A DNA stretch of 64,000 bases from Spiroplasma endosymbiont of Amphimallon solstitiale (lineage in GTDB: Bacteria > Bacillota_I > Bacilli_A > Mycoplasmatales > VBWQ01), in assembly GCF_964030965.1 (NCBI RefSeq), contig NZ_OZ034999.1, forward strand, positions 930,001 through 994,000, given 5' to 3'. Under the pieces are notes generated by a model. It made no database searches. It was given only the letters and a program-made list of their open reading frames with translations, and was not told where the DNA came from. Below, in pieces: positions 53,475 to 62,773 of this stretch (its first letter is position 1; each line of letters opens with the position of its first letter). A program made the position numbers and the translations under genes.

Positions 53475-54908
53475 ATGACTAGAAAGAGTGAGTTACAGAT
53501 GGTTAAAAAACAAAATATTAATAATAATGATCCAATATCAAAAGCAGTAGATTTATTATTAGAAAATACTGAAGATTTAACAACAGTTTTTAAAGAAGGG
53601 GGTTTATATAAAGAATTAACAAAACGTTTAGTTGAAAAAATGTTGAATTCTGAAATGCAAAATTATTTAGGATATGAAAAAAATCAACATAGTAATACTG
53701 AAAATGCTCGTAATGGTACAAGTTCAAAAAAATTAATAACTCAACAAGGTAAAATTGAGATTGATGTACCAAGAGATCGCAATAGTGATTTTACTCCTGT
53801 AATAGTTGCAAAAAGACAGCGAAGATTTGATGGTTTTGATCAACAAGTGCTTTCACTATATGCAAAAGGTATGACTCTATCTGACATTAGAATGCAGTTA
53901 CAAGAGTTATATCATGGTGCTGATATTAGTGAAAGTGTTATTAGTCAAATTACTGATGATGTTATTGATGATGTCAAAGCATGACAAAATCGACCATTAG
54001 AAAGCATTTATCCGATTGTTTATTTTGATTGTATAGTAGTTAAAGTTCGACAAGATAAACGGATTATTAATAAATCAGTTTATATAGCATTAGGAGTTGA
54101 TTTAGAAGGTAAAAAAGATGTTTTAGGCTTATGAATTAGTGAAAATGAAGGTGCTAAATTTTGATTAGCTAATTTCACAGAAATGAAAAATCGAGGCTTA
54201 AATGATATTTTGATTGCTTGTAGTGATAATTTAACAGGCATGTCAGAAGCAATACAAGCAGTTTATCCTAAAACAGAACATCAATTATGCATTGTTCATC
54301 AAATTCGAAATAGTTTAAAATATGTTTCATACAAACATCGAAAAACTCTAGTTACAGATTTAAAACCAATTTATAGTGCATGTAGTGAAGAACAAGCAAT
54401 GCAAGCTTTAGAATCATTTGAAAGTAAATGAAATAAACAATATCCCCAAATTGCTAAATCTTGATATAAAAATTGAGAAAATTTGATGATTTTTATTAGT
54501 TATCCTGCAGAAATCAAAAGAGTAATTTATACAACAAATGCTATTGAATCTGTTAATAGTCAATTACGAAAAGTTATTAGAAACAAAAAAGCTTTTCCTA
54601 ATGATATGTCAGTTTTTAAAATATTTTTTTAATTATGTAGAAAAGTATGGATGACCAAAAATTATTCATCAATTTACACTTAAAATATTATTTTTAATTA
54701 AAAATTTGTTAAAAGTAACATTATTTAGTGTAAAAATTCTCTAAAAATAACACTTTATCATGTATCATTACTTTTCTACAAAATTAAAGAAATATTTTAT
54801 TTAGCAATTGAAAATATAACAAAAAAATGAACATTGCCTATTCAAAATTGAAATACAGCAATTGCTCATTTTATGATAAAATTTGAAGACAGAATTAATC
54901 TGAACTAG
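53475..54908 (+). pseudogene. IS256 transposase interrupted by MITE
   Basis: The MITE lies near the 3' end, in codons for [15 protein letters not shown] residues all upstream, C-terminal 40 codons separated. One difference (MVKKQN for MAKKQN) is shared with the copy at 55196. Confidence 0.9.
54627..54789 (+). mobile_element. 163-bp MITE, copy 16 (inside IS256)
   Basis: Duplication AAATATTT. Confidence 0.96.
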
Positions 54909-54949
54909 TACTTTGTAAAACAAAGATACACAGATTTCTAAAAAGCCTC

Positions 54950-55145
54950 GATTTACCAATATTCAAAATTACCTCAATTTATGAAAATGAAAATATCAAC
55001 ACTACGGATTAACCCCTTATCAAAAATCCAATGTGTTATATTTCAGTTTGTAAAAAAAATAAATCCCAAAATTTAATAAAATCAAATTTTAAGTCAATTT
55101 GATGACTTTTTTTATTTTACCACTACTTTTCTACAAAATTAAAAA
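54950..55145 (+). mobile_element. 3' scrap of an unidentified IS sharing the MITE terminus
   Basis: An open frame ends with YLNLWKWKYQHYGLTPYQKS and a TAA at 55050, reminiscent of the C-terminal end of rve/IS3-type transposases (N..R....LTP..). After a hairpin-T-tract comes TACTTTTCTACAAAATTAAA (about 55124-55143), identical over 20 bases to the MITE right end. Probably what is left of the autonomous relative. Confidence 0.5.
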
Positions 55146-55195
55146 AAAATTCTGTCTTTAAATGATATTATTGATATTGAATCAGAATATTGAGT

Positions 55196-56567
55196 GAGGC
55201 TTTTTAGAAATCTGTGTATCTTTGTTTTACAAAGTACTAGTTCAGATTAATTCTGTCTTCAAATTTTATCATAAAATGAGCAATTGCTGTATTTCAATTT
55301 TGAATAGGCAATGTTCATTTTTTTGTTATATTTTCAATTGCTAAATAAAATATTTTAAAAACTGACATATCATTAGGAAAAGCTTTTTTGTTTCTAATAA
55401 CTTTTCGTAATTGACTATTAACAGATTCAATAGCATTTGTTGTATAAATTACTCTTTTGATTTCTGCAGGATAACTAATAAAAATCATCAAATTTTCTCA
55501 ATTTTTATATCAAGATTTAGCAATTTGGGGATATTGTTTATTTCATTTACTTTCAAATGATTCTAAAGCTTGCATTGCTTGTTCTTCACTACATGCACTA
55601 TAAATTGGTTTTAAATCTGTAACTAGAGTTTTTCGATGTTTGTATGAAACATATTTTAAACTATTTCGAATTTGATGAACAATGCATAATTGATGTTCTG
55701 TTTTAGGATAAACTGCTTGTATTGCTTCTGACATGCCTGTTAAATTATCACTACAAGCAATCAAAATATCATTTAAGCCTCGATTTTTCATTTCTGGAAA
55801 TTAGCTAATCAAAATTTAGCACCTTCATTTTCACTAATTCATAAGCCTAAAACATTTTTTTACCTTCTAAATCAACTCCTAATGCTATATAAACTGATTT
55901 ATTAATAATCCGTTTATCTTGTCGAACTTTAACTACTATACAATCAAAATAAACAATCGGATAAACGCTTTCTAATGGTCGATTTTGTCATGCTTTGACA
56001 TCATCAATAACATCATCAGTAATTTGACTAATAACACTTTCACTAATATCAGCACCATGATATAACTCTTGTAACTGCATTCTAATGTCAGATAGAGTCA
56101 TACCTTTTGCATATAGTGAAAGCACTTGTTGATCAAAACCATCAAATCTTCGCTGTCTTTTTGCAACTATTACAGGAGTAAAATCACTATTGCGATCTCT
56201 TGGTACATCAATCTCAATTTTACCTTGTTGAGTTATTAATTTTTTTGAACTTGTACCATTACGAGCATTTTCAGTATTACTATGTTGATTTTTTTCATAT
56301 CCTAAATAATTTTGCATTTCAGAATTCAACATTTTTTCAACTAAACGTTTTGTTAATTCTTTATATAAACCCCCTTCTTTAAAAACTGTTGTTAAATCTT
56401 CAGTATTTTCTAATAATAAATCTACTGCTTTTGATATTGGATCATTATTATTAATATTTTGTTTTTTAACCATCTGTAACTCACTCTTTCTAGTCATTTA
56501 ATTATATTTACTAGAATTAATTAAACATAGTTATTTTTGTAAGTTACACAGATTACTAAACATTGCC
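55196..56567 (-). mobile_element. IS256-family element with decayed transposase (1372 bp)
   Basis: Duplication TATTGAGT on both sides. Two single-base deletions relative to the other copies. Confidence 0.95.
55237..56497 (-). pseudogene. IS256 transposase, frameshifted
   Basis: One base missing near 55797 and one near 55855, both between the first and second catalytic Asp. The two deletions do not compensate, so the product is inactive. Confidence 0.9.
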
Positions 56568-56623
56568 TATTGAGTATCTACAGTTAACTGTGTAAATTAT
56601 AATCCTTTTAATCTTTAAACAAA

Positions 56624-56651
56624 AAATCGTAAGTATTACTTACGATTTCTA
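56624..56651 (-). terminator. Terminator overlapping the end of typA
   Basis: AAATCGTAAGT, loop ATT, ACTTACGATTT, then TTT on the minus strand. One arm is the last codons and stop of typA itself. Confidence 0.8.
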
Positions 56652-58480
56652 TTTTGTTTACGTTCATTTTCAGTCAAGAATTTTTTACGCATACGAATAT
56701 TTTGTGGTGTTACTTCAACTAATTCATCGCTAGCAATAAATTCTAAAGATTCTTCTAAACTAAAAATAGTTGGTGGTGTTAATCTAACAGCTTCATCATT
56801 ACCTGAACTTCTAGTATTTGTTAATTGTTTTGCTTTGCAAGGATTAACATCTAAATCTTTATCACGATTACTTAAACCAATAATCATTCCTTCATACACT
56901 TTAGTTTGTGGTTTAACAAATAAAGTACCACGTTCTTCTAAAGAATTTAAAGCATAAGGTAATGTTGTCCCTGTAATCATACTTACTAGAACACCATTTC
57001 TATTATTATTAATTTCGCCTTTTAATGGTTCATATGTAAGGAAACTACGAACCATAACACCTGTTCCGCGAGTAATATTAACGTATTGACGACCAAATCC
57101 AATTAATCCTCTTGTTGGAATATGAAAAATAATTTTATCACGAACATTATCAGAATCCATATTAGTCATAATACCTTTTCTTAGATTTAAATTATTAATA
57201 ACAGTACTACTATATTCAGTAGGATGATTTAAAATAATTTCTTCGACTGGTTCAGTGGTGTGTCCTTTTTCATCTTTTTTAAATACTACTTCCGGTTTAG
57301 AAATACCTAATTCAAAGCCTTCGCGACGCATATTTTCAATTAAAACAGATAAATGTAATTCACCACGACCAAAAACTTTAAAACCATCAGCATTACTTCC
57401 AGATAATTGTTCTATTTTTAAACCAACATTAGTTTCTAATTCTCTTGTTAAACGTTCTTTAATTTTATTACTAGTTACTAGTTTACCTTCAGTTCCAGAA
57501 AATGGTGAATTATTGACAAGGAAATTCATTGACATTGTTGGAGCCTGTATTGTAATTGGTTCCATTGGCACAACATTATCTTTATCACAAATAGTATTAC
57601 CAATTGTTATATTTTCAATACCCGCTATGCAAACAATATCACCAGCAACAGCGTTTTTAACAGCTACTCGTTTTAATCCTTGATAAACAAATAAATATTT
57701 TACTTTTGCTTTTCTTTTTAAATCATAATCATCAACAACAATTATTTCTTGTCCTTCAGAAATAGTACCTTGAAATAATCTACCAATTCCAATTCTGCCA
57801 ATAAAACTATCATAATCTAATGAACTAATTTGCATTTGTAAAGGCTCATTATATTTTACTAATTTAGAAATTTTAGCATGTTTAATAATTGTTTCGAATA
57901 ATGGTTCTAAATTTTCACTTGGTTGATTCAATTCATATTGGGCAATACCTTGTTTAGTAATTCCATAAAGTGTTGGAAAGTCTAACTGTTCATCATTAGC
58001 ATTTAATTCCATAAAAAGTTCTAATACTTCATCTTTTACTTCTTCAATTCTTTGGTCCTTTTTATCAATTTTGTTAATCATTAAAATTGGATTTAAGTTA
58101 TGTTCTAGTGCTTTTTGCAATACAAAACGAGTTTGTGGCATTGGTCCTTCAACACTATCAACTAGTAAAATAACACAGTCTACTGTTTTCATAATTCTTT
58201 CAACTTCAGAGGAAAAGTCAGCATGACCAGGTGTATCAATAATATTAATTTTTGTATTACCATGCATGATTGAACAATTTTTAGAATAAATAGTAATTCC
58301 TCGTTGACGTTCTTGATCATTACTATCCATTATTTGTTCAACAATAACTTGGTTTTGATGAAAAATATTTGATTGCTTTAATAAAGCATCAACTAATGTT
58401 GATTTTCCAACATCGACGTGTGCTATCACTGCAATATTAATAATTTTTTGTTCAGCAGAAACTTTTTCTTGTTCAGACAT
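56636..58480 (-). CDS. typA: Ribosome-associated translational GTPase TypA/BipA
   Basis: 614 aa, full length. G-domain motifs: AHVDVGKSTLVDALL (G1), RGITI (G2), DTPGHADFSSEVERIM (G3), NKIDKKD (G4). Elongation-factor domains follow, then the C-terminal domain specific to BipA (TRGLIGFGRQYVN, MVRSFLTYEPLKG, LTNTRSSGNDEAVRL). Acts on the 30S/50S ribosome in assembly and stress or low-temperature growth. Start after GGAGAATGAATA. Uninterrupted by any element. Confidence 0.97.
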   Translation of the reverse strand: MSEQEKVSAEQKIINIAVIAHVDVGKSTLVDALLKQSNIFHQNQVIVEQIMDSNDQERQRGITIYSKNCSIMHGNTKINIIDTPGHADFSSEVERIMKTVDCVILLVDSVEGPMPQTRFVLQKALEHNLNPILMINKIDKKDQRIEEVKDEVLELFMELNANDEQLDFPTLYGITKQGIAQYELNQPSENLEPLFETIIKHAKISKLVKYNEPLQMQISSLDYDSFIGRIGIGRLFQGTISEGQEIIVVDDYDLKRKAKVKYLFVYQGLKRVAVKNAVAGDIVCIAGIENITIGNTICDKDNVVPMEPITIQAPTMSMNFLVNNSPFSGTEGKLVTSNKIKERLTRELETNVGLKIEQLSGSNADGFKVFGRGELHLSVLIENMRREGFELGISKPEVVFKKDEKGHTTEPVEEIILNHPTEYSSTVINNLNLRKGIMTNMDSDNVRDKIIFHIPTRGLIGFGRQYVNITRGTGVMVRSFLTYEPLKGEINNNRNGVLVSMITGTTLPYALNSLEERGTLFVKPQTKVYEGMIIGLSNRDKDLDVNPCKAKQLTNTRSSGNDEAVRLTPPTIFSLEESLEFIASDELVEVTPQNIRMRKKFLTENERKQNRNRK

Positions 58481-58810
58481 TATTCATTCTCCGTTATTCT
58501 TAAATTTTGACATTATATAAATTATACGCAATATTTTTAAATTTAGTAAAATAATTAAAAAAATAATTTATTTAAAATGATTTTTTGACATATAATAATT
58601 ATCTAAATCTTATGATTTGTGATTTTTTTTCATTTTCATCAGTTTTATTTCTATATTTACTTTTATCATTATTATTTAAAAAATTATTTTGTTGTATTTG
58701 TTGGGTTAATAAATATGTTTGTATATCATTAAAATTATTTGTATATATAAAACTGCTACTAGGTTTTGATATTTTTATTTCGATAAATAAACTGTCTTTA
58801 GTGTATGTTT

Positions 58811-59398
58811 CTAATGTATTAGTATAATGTTTTTATTAATTAAAGATGTGTTAATTTTTGTTGTTAATTCTCATATTTGATTTTTATTTGGTAATGATAA
58901 ATCTAATGGTTCTTGTTGTAGTCTTTGTTTTTTACTTGATAGTGATAAATCTAATGGTTTTTCATTTTTTAATTGTTCTGAAAATTGATGAGATATTGTA
59001 AATAAATATTGTAATTCTTCATCTGTTATGTTTTCTTGATTTATTAATTCACCTACAAATAAATTTAATTCACTTAATATTTCAAATAATTGTTGAGGTT
59101 CTTTTTTATATTTATTAATAAAAAAACTAAATTTTTTTATTTGTGCTAAATATTTGTTTAAAATTTTATTTAATTTCTTTTTTATCTTTTTGTTTTTATT
59201 AAATTTTCGTTGAATTTTATTTCTGTATTTTCTATTATTTTCTAATTCTAAAAAATATTTTTGTTGTTTATATAAATCATTATTGATACTTGCAATTGCA
59301 TTAGTTATTTCAGAAATTTTAAATCTGTAATTAATTAAAGTACTAATTTTTAAATTTCTATTCATCAATTCAAGTAATTTTTGTCTTTTTTCATTCAT
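58811..59398 (-). CDS. Coiled-coil protein with duplicated PLDLS motif
   Basis: 195 aa; the frame continues through a TGA at 58871. Basic helical N-terminal two thirds (YRNKIQRKFNKNKKIKKKLNK), an acidic helix, then two near-identical motifs: KPLDLSLSSKK and EPLDLSLPNKN. No signal peptide or membrane span. Unknown family. PxDLS is the motif by which eukaryotic proteins bind CtBP; significance here is untested. Confidence 0.6.
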
Positions 59399-59615
59399 AT
59401 TTTTGCCTCTTTCTATATTTTTGATAGTCTAATCTCAAATTTCTTAATAATTATAATTTGTGTACAAGTACTAAAATTTCTATAATAACTACTTATATCT
59501 ATTTAATTTAAAATTTTTCTATAAACTTTTTTAAAAGTTTTACACACTTTAATGATAACACTTTATAGAAATTGATAAAATTATAATAAATATTTCATTT
59601 TTTTATAAAACTATA

Positions 59616-59653
59616 TTTTTATTTATTATTTTTTAAAAAATAATAAATAAAAA
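59616..59653. repeat. 38-bp perfect AT-only palindrome
   Basis: Arms TTTTTATTTATTATTTTTT and its exact complement with no spacer, in the 306-bp gap between two divergent genes. The rest of the gap shows only AT-rich DNA and possible -10 boxes. Confidence 0.8.
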
Positions 59654-59704
59654 CTGATAAAATCAAATTACAAAGTTATTTTAGATATTTCGGAGGTAAA
59701 AATA

Positions 59705-60367
59705 ATGGCAAATAAAATATTAGTAATTCGTTCTTCTATGATTAAAAAAGAACTATCTTATTCTGAAAGTTTAGTATCTCGTTTTGTTAAATATTATCGT
59801 GAATTTCATCCAGAAGATTCAATAATTGAATTAGATTTAAATCAAATACCAATGGCAAGTATTACTATTACGCAAAAAAACTTTGCTTCATATTTTAATA
59901 AAAAAGATTCTGATTATTATATTAATCAACTAAAAAATGTTAATAAAGTTATATATACAACACCAATGACAAATTTTAATGTTACTAGCATGACAAAAAA
60001 TTATTTAGATCACATCTTAGTTGCTGGTAAAACTTTTGATTATAAATATACCAAACAAGGTGAAGCTAGAGGATTATTACCACATTTAAAAGTTCAAATT
60101 TTGGCGACACAAGGAGCACCATATGGCTGATATTTATGAGGTAATCATGCAACTTATTTAAAAGGAACATGAGAATTTGTAGGTGCTAAAGTAGTAGAAC
60201 CAATTCTTATTTGTGGTACTAAGGTTCAAGAACTTCATCAAAATGATGCTAATTTACTTATTGGTTCTAAAATATTAGCAAAAGGTGGAGGTTTGCCAGC
60301 ATTAGGACCAGAAAAAACGATGGATAAATTTGAACAGTATATTAAAGAAGCAGCAAAAAAGTTTTAA
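59705..60367 (+). CDS. azoR: FMN-dependent NADH-azoreductase / flavodoxin-like quinone reductase
   Basis: 220 aa flavodoxin-fold oxidoreductase. KILVIRSSMIKKELSYS binds the FMN phosphate, TPMTNFNVTSMTKNYLDHI is the conserved flavin-binding loop, and FDYKYTKQGEARGLL and ILATQGAPYGWY are typical of the AzoR/AcpD family. Two-electron reduction of quinones or azo compounds, probably detoxification. Ribosome site CGGAGG. Reads through TGA at 60127, 60136 and 60170 as Trp. Confidence 0.88.
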
Positions 60368-60465
60368 CTTTAAAAAATAATTTTTGTGAATTTATCTTCA
60401 AAAAGTAGTAAAGTAAAATTGGCTTCTTAAATAAAGTCAAAATAATAAAATAAAAGGATGAAAAA

Positions 60466-61002
60466 ATGAAAAAAATATTGACAGCATTAAGTGTTTTAAC
60501 ATTTGCATCAGCCGCAGGAAGTTTAGCTGTAACTGTCTTAAACACAAGTTCACAAAAAAATGATGTTTTAAATAATAAAACTCAACAAGATACAATTTAC
60601 ATTGATGAAAATGGCAAAAAAGTAATAACTAATAAGCATAATCTATCATATATAAAAACTACCAAAATTACTCAAATTGGATTTTATAAAAATGATCAGG
60701 GAGAAATTCAAGTTGTTAACATGCCAATAACAATTAAAGAAGTTCCAGAACAATTACCATCAGAAATCACATCTTTGAGTTATATGTTTGCTGATGCGAC
60801 ATCATTTAATCAAGATTTGTCAAAATGAGATGTATCTAATGTAACAAATATGAACAATATGTTTAGTAATGCATGAGTATTTAATCAAGATTTATCAAAG
60901 TGAAATGTATCAAATGTTATGAAATACGAAGGTTTTTCTTTTGATTCAGGAATTCATAACTCAAATAAATTACCAAAGTTTAAAAAATTTTTAATAATTT
61001 AA
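60466..61002 (+). CDS. Secreted BspA-like (DUF285) surface protein
   Basis: 178 aa. Signal peptide MKKILTALSVLTFASAAGSL. One and a half copies of the DUF285/BspA repeat: LSYMFADATSFNQDLSKWDV, SNVTNMNNMFSNAWVFNQDL, SKWNVSNV. Such leucine-rich-like repeats are found on surface proteins of mollicutes and expand by recombination. Much shorter than usual relatives; could be a founder or remnant gene. AAAGGATG precedes the ATG. Confidence 0.85.
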
Positions 61003-61033
61003 AATACTAATTTAAGATTTTTATAGTTTTTTA

Positions 61034-61196
61034 CTTTAATTTTGTAGAAAAGTAATGATACATGATAAAGTTTTATTTTTAGAGAATTTTTACACTAAAT
61101 AATGTTACTTTTAACAAATTTTTAATTAAAAATAATATTTTAAGTGTAAATTGATGAATAATTTTTGGTCATCCATACTTTTCTACATAATTAAAA
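61034..61196 (-). mobile_element. 163-bp MITE, copy 17
   Basis: Duplication GTTTTTTA. Between the converging BspA-like gene and mreB, only 5 bp from the mreB stop; may act as or disrupt a shared terminator. Confidence 0.95.
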
Positions 61197-61201
61197 GTTT
61201 T

Positions 61202-62467
61202 TTATCCTAAATCTTCGTCCTTTATTAGAATTTCACTACTAGGATTTTGTTCAATTATTAATTGTTTGTAAATTGTATCACGATATTTTACACAACCATC
61301 AATAACATTATCTAAAGGATTTGGAGCAGTCCGCACTTCAAAAAGATCTCCTTCATATTTTTGACGCATTGGTTTTGTACCTTTTTCAGTTTTAACTTCA
61401 ATATAATATTCTTTAGCTAATTCTTCTTGAATAAATTTATCAACTTTTTTAATATAAGCTCCACCACCACAAATTGTGATTCCCTTACCTTTTTTCTTTA
61501 AATCACTAATACTTCCAGCAGCCTTGTCACCAGCAGTTCTTAGTACTCTACGAATGGCTGGAATAATATGTTCTTTGAATTGAACTTGCATAACATTTTC
61601 ACGAATTTCTTCTGGTGTAATTTCAATAGTTTTAGAAATTGACATTGTTTCTCCTGGCTGAGAATTTAATCTAGGTAATGAAAAACCTGAAATTGTGTAT
61701 GGTTTTTCATCTTGATATTTCATAAGTGAGCCAATATTTTTAATAACATCTTCAGCTTCTTTTATTCCAACTTTTAAGGCATGTTTTTTTATAATATATT
61801 CTTGAACTTTTTGTATTAAATAGTCACCAGCACAATGTGTTGTATATGAATATAATATTGAATTATTACTAATAATAGCAACATCAGTACTGCCACCACC
61901 AATATCAATGCACATAATTGCACTTCCAAAAATATCTTGCCCTGAACCTAAGGCTGCCATTTTTACTTCTTCTTGTACAAATCCACGGAGTGCTCCTAAA
62001 CGATATACAATATTTTCTAAAGCTTCTTTTTGTACTGAATTAATTTCACTTGGTGTTGCCATCAACACAATCAAATTACGATTTTTATCTAATTTTTCAT
62101 GTTTTTTTATAGAATTGTTATTAATTTCTTTTAAATTTTTAATTTCAAGTCTGAAATCTTGAAAAATTTTAGTAAGAATACGTTGTAAAGCATCTGGATC
62201 AGCAATATTACCATCACGAACTGGACGTTTAATAATAACGTTTTCATTTGTTTTGTCAGTTAAAGCCTTAGCCTCTTCACCGTAAAGAATTCTATTTTTT
62301 TCATAGTCTTCAGCTAAATAGGTTGGAGCATCATATCTAAGACCTATATTAATATGTCTAGCTTTAAAGTTTTCTGTTCCGATATCTAAAGCTAATCATT
62401 GATAATCAGTTATTGATTTAAGTTTGTTATTTTTCTGATTTAAATTTTCTTTTCTTGTTTTAAACAT
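61202..62467 (-). CDS. mreB: MreB-like cytoskeletal ATPase
   Basis: 421 aa from ATG 62467 (the TGA at 62398 is Trp). Actin-fold motifs: ALDIGTENFKARH (phosphate 1), MCIDIGGGSTDVAII (phosphate 2), ITICGGGAYIKKVD (adenosine). VIKRPVRDGNIAD and IVYRLGALRGFVQEEV are MreB hallmarks. In Spiroplasma several MreB paralogues with fibril protein form the helical ribbon for cell shape and swimming. This one is about 70 aa longer than usual: N-terminal extension of 25, a charged insert (KNLKEINNNSIKKHEK) and a C-terminal tail. Confidence 0.9.
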
Positions 62468-62773
62468 TTCTCTAATTTTCCCTTTCTTTAAATACTTAAA
62501 TTTTATAAATTTTATCTAAATTAATTTTACATGATTTTATAAATAAGTTATTTATATTAATTTATAAGGAAATATGGGATTAATGTTGATAATTTTTATT
62601 TATTATATTTTGTTTAAAAAACAGCAAAAACTTTGAAGTATGCAATATATCTAATTTTATAAATATTAAATTTAATTGAATAAATAGTTAAAAATATATT
62701 TTAATTATCTGAAAAAATCTCTGGTTTTTATTAAAAAAAGGAGATAAAATAATCATTGGAAAGGAAGGTAAAA

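Larger units (their letters stand above)
53405..54949 (+). mobile_element. IS256-family element containing a MITE
   Basis: 1374 + 171 bp, both termini intact. Flanks CAATGTAC and GATTTACC differ, so DNA on one side was lost after insertion. Confidence 0.93.
55146..56615 (+). pseudogene. C-terminal scrap of an unknown gene, split by IS256
   Basis: Joining 55146-55195 to the sequence after the IS gives ILSLNDIIDIESEYWV...NPFNL and a stop. Nothing recognisable. Confidence 0.3.

Noticed and set aside
57255-57683. 142-aa plus-strand ORF within typA
   Set aside because: Antisense to highly conserved typA sequence, no start signals.
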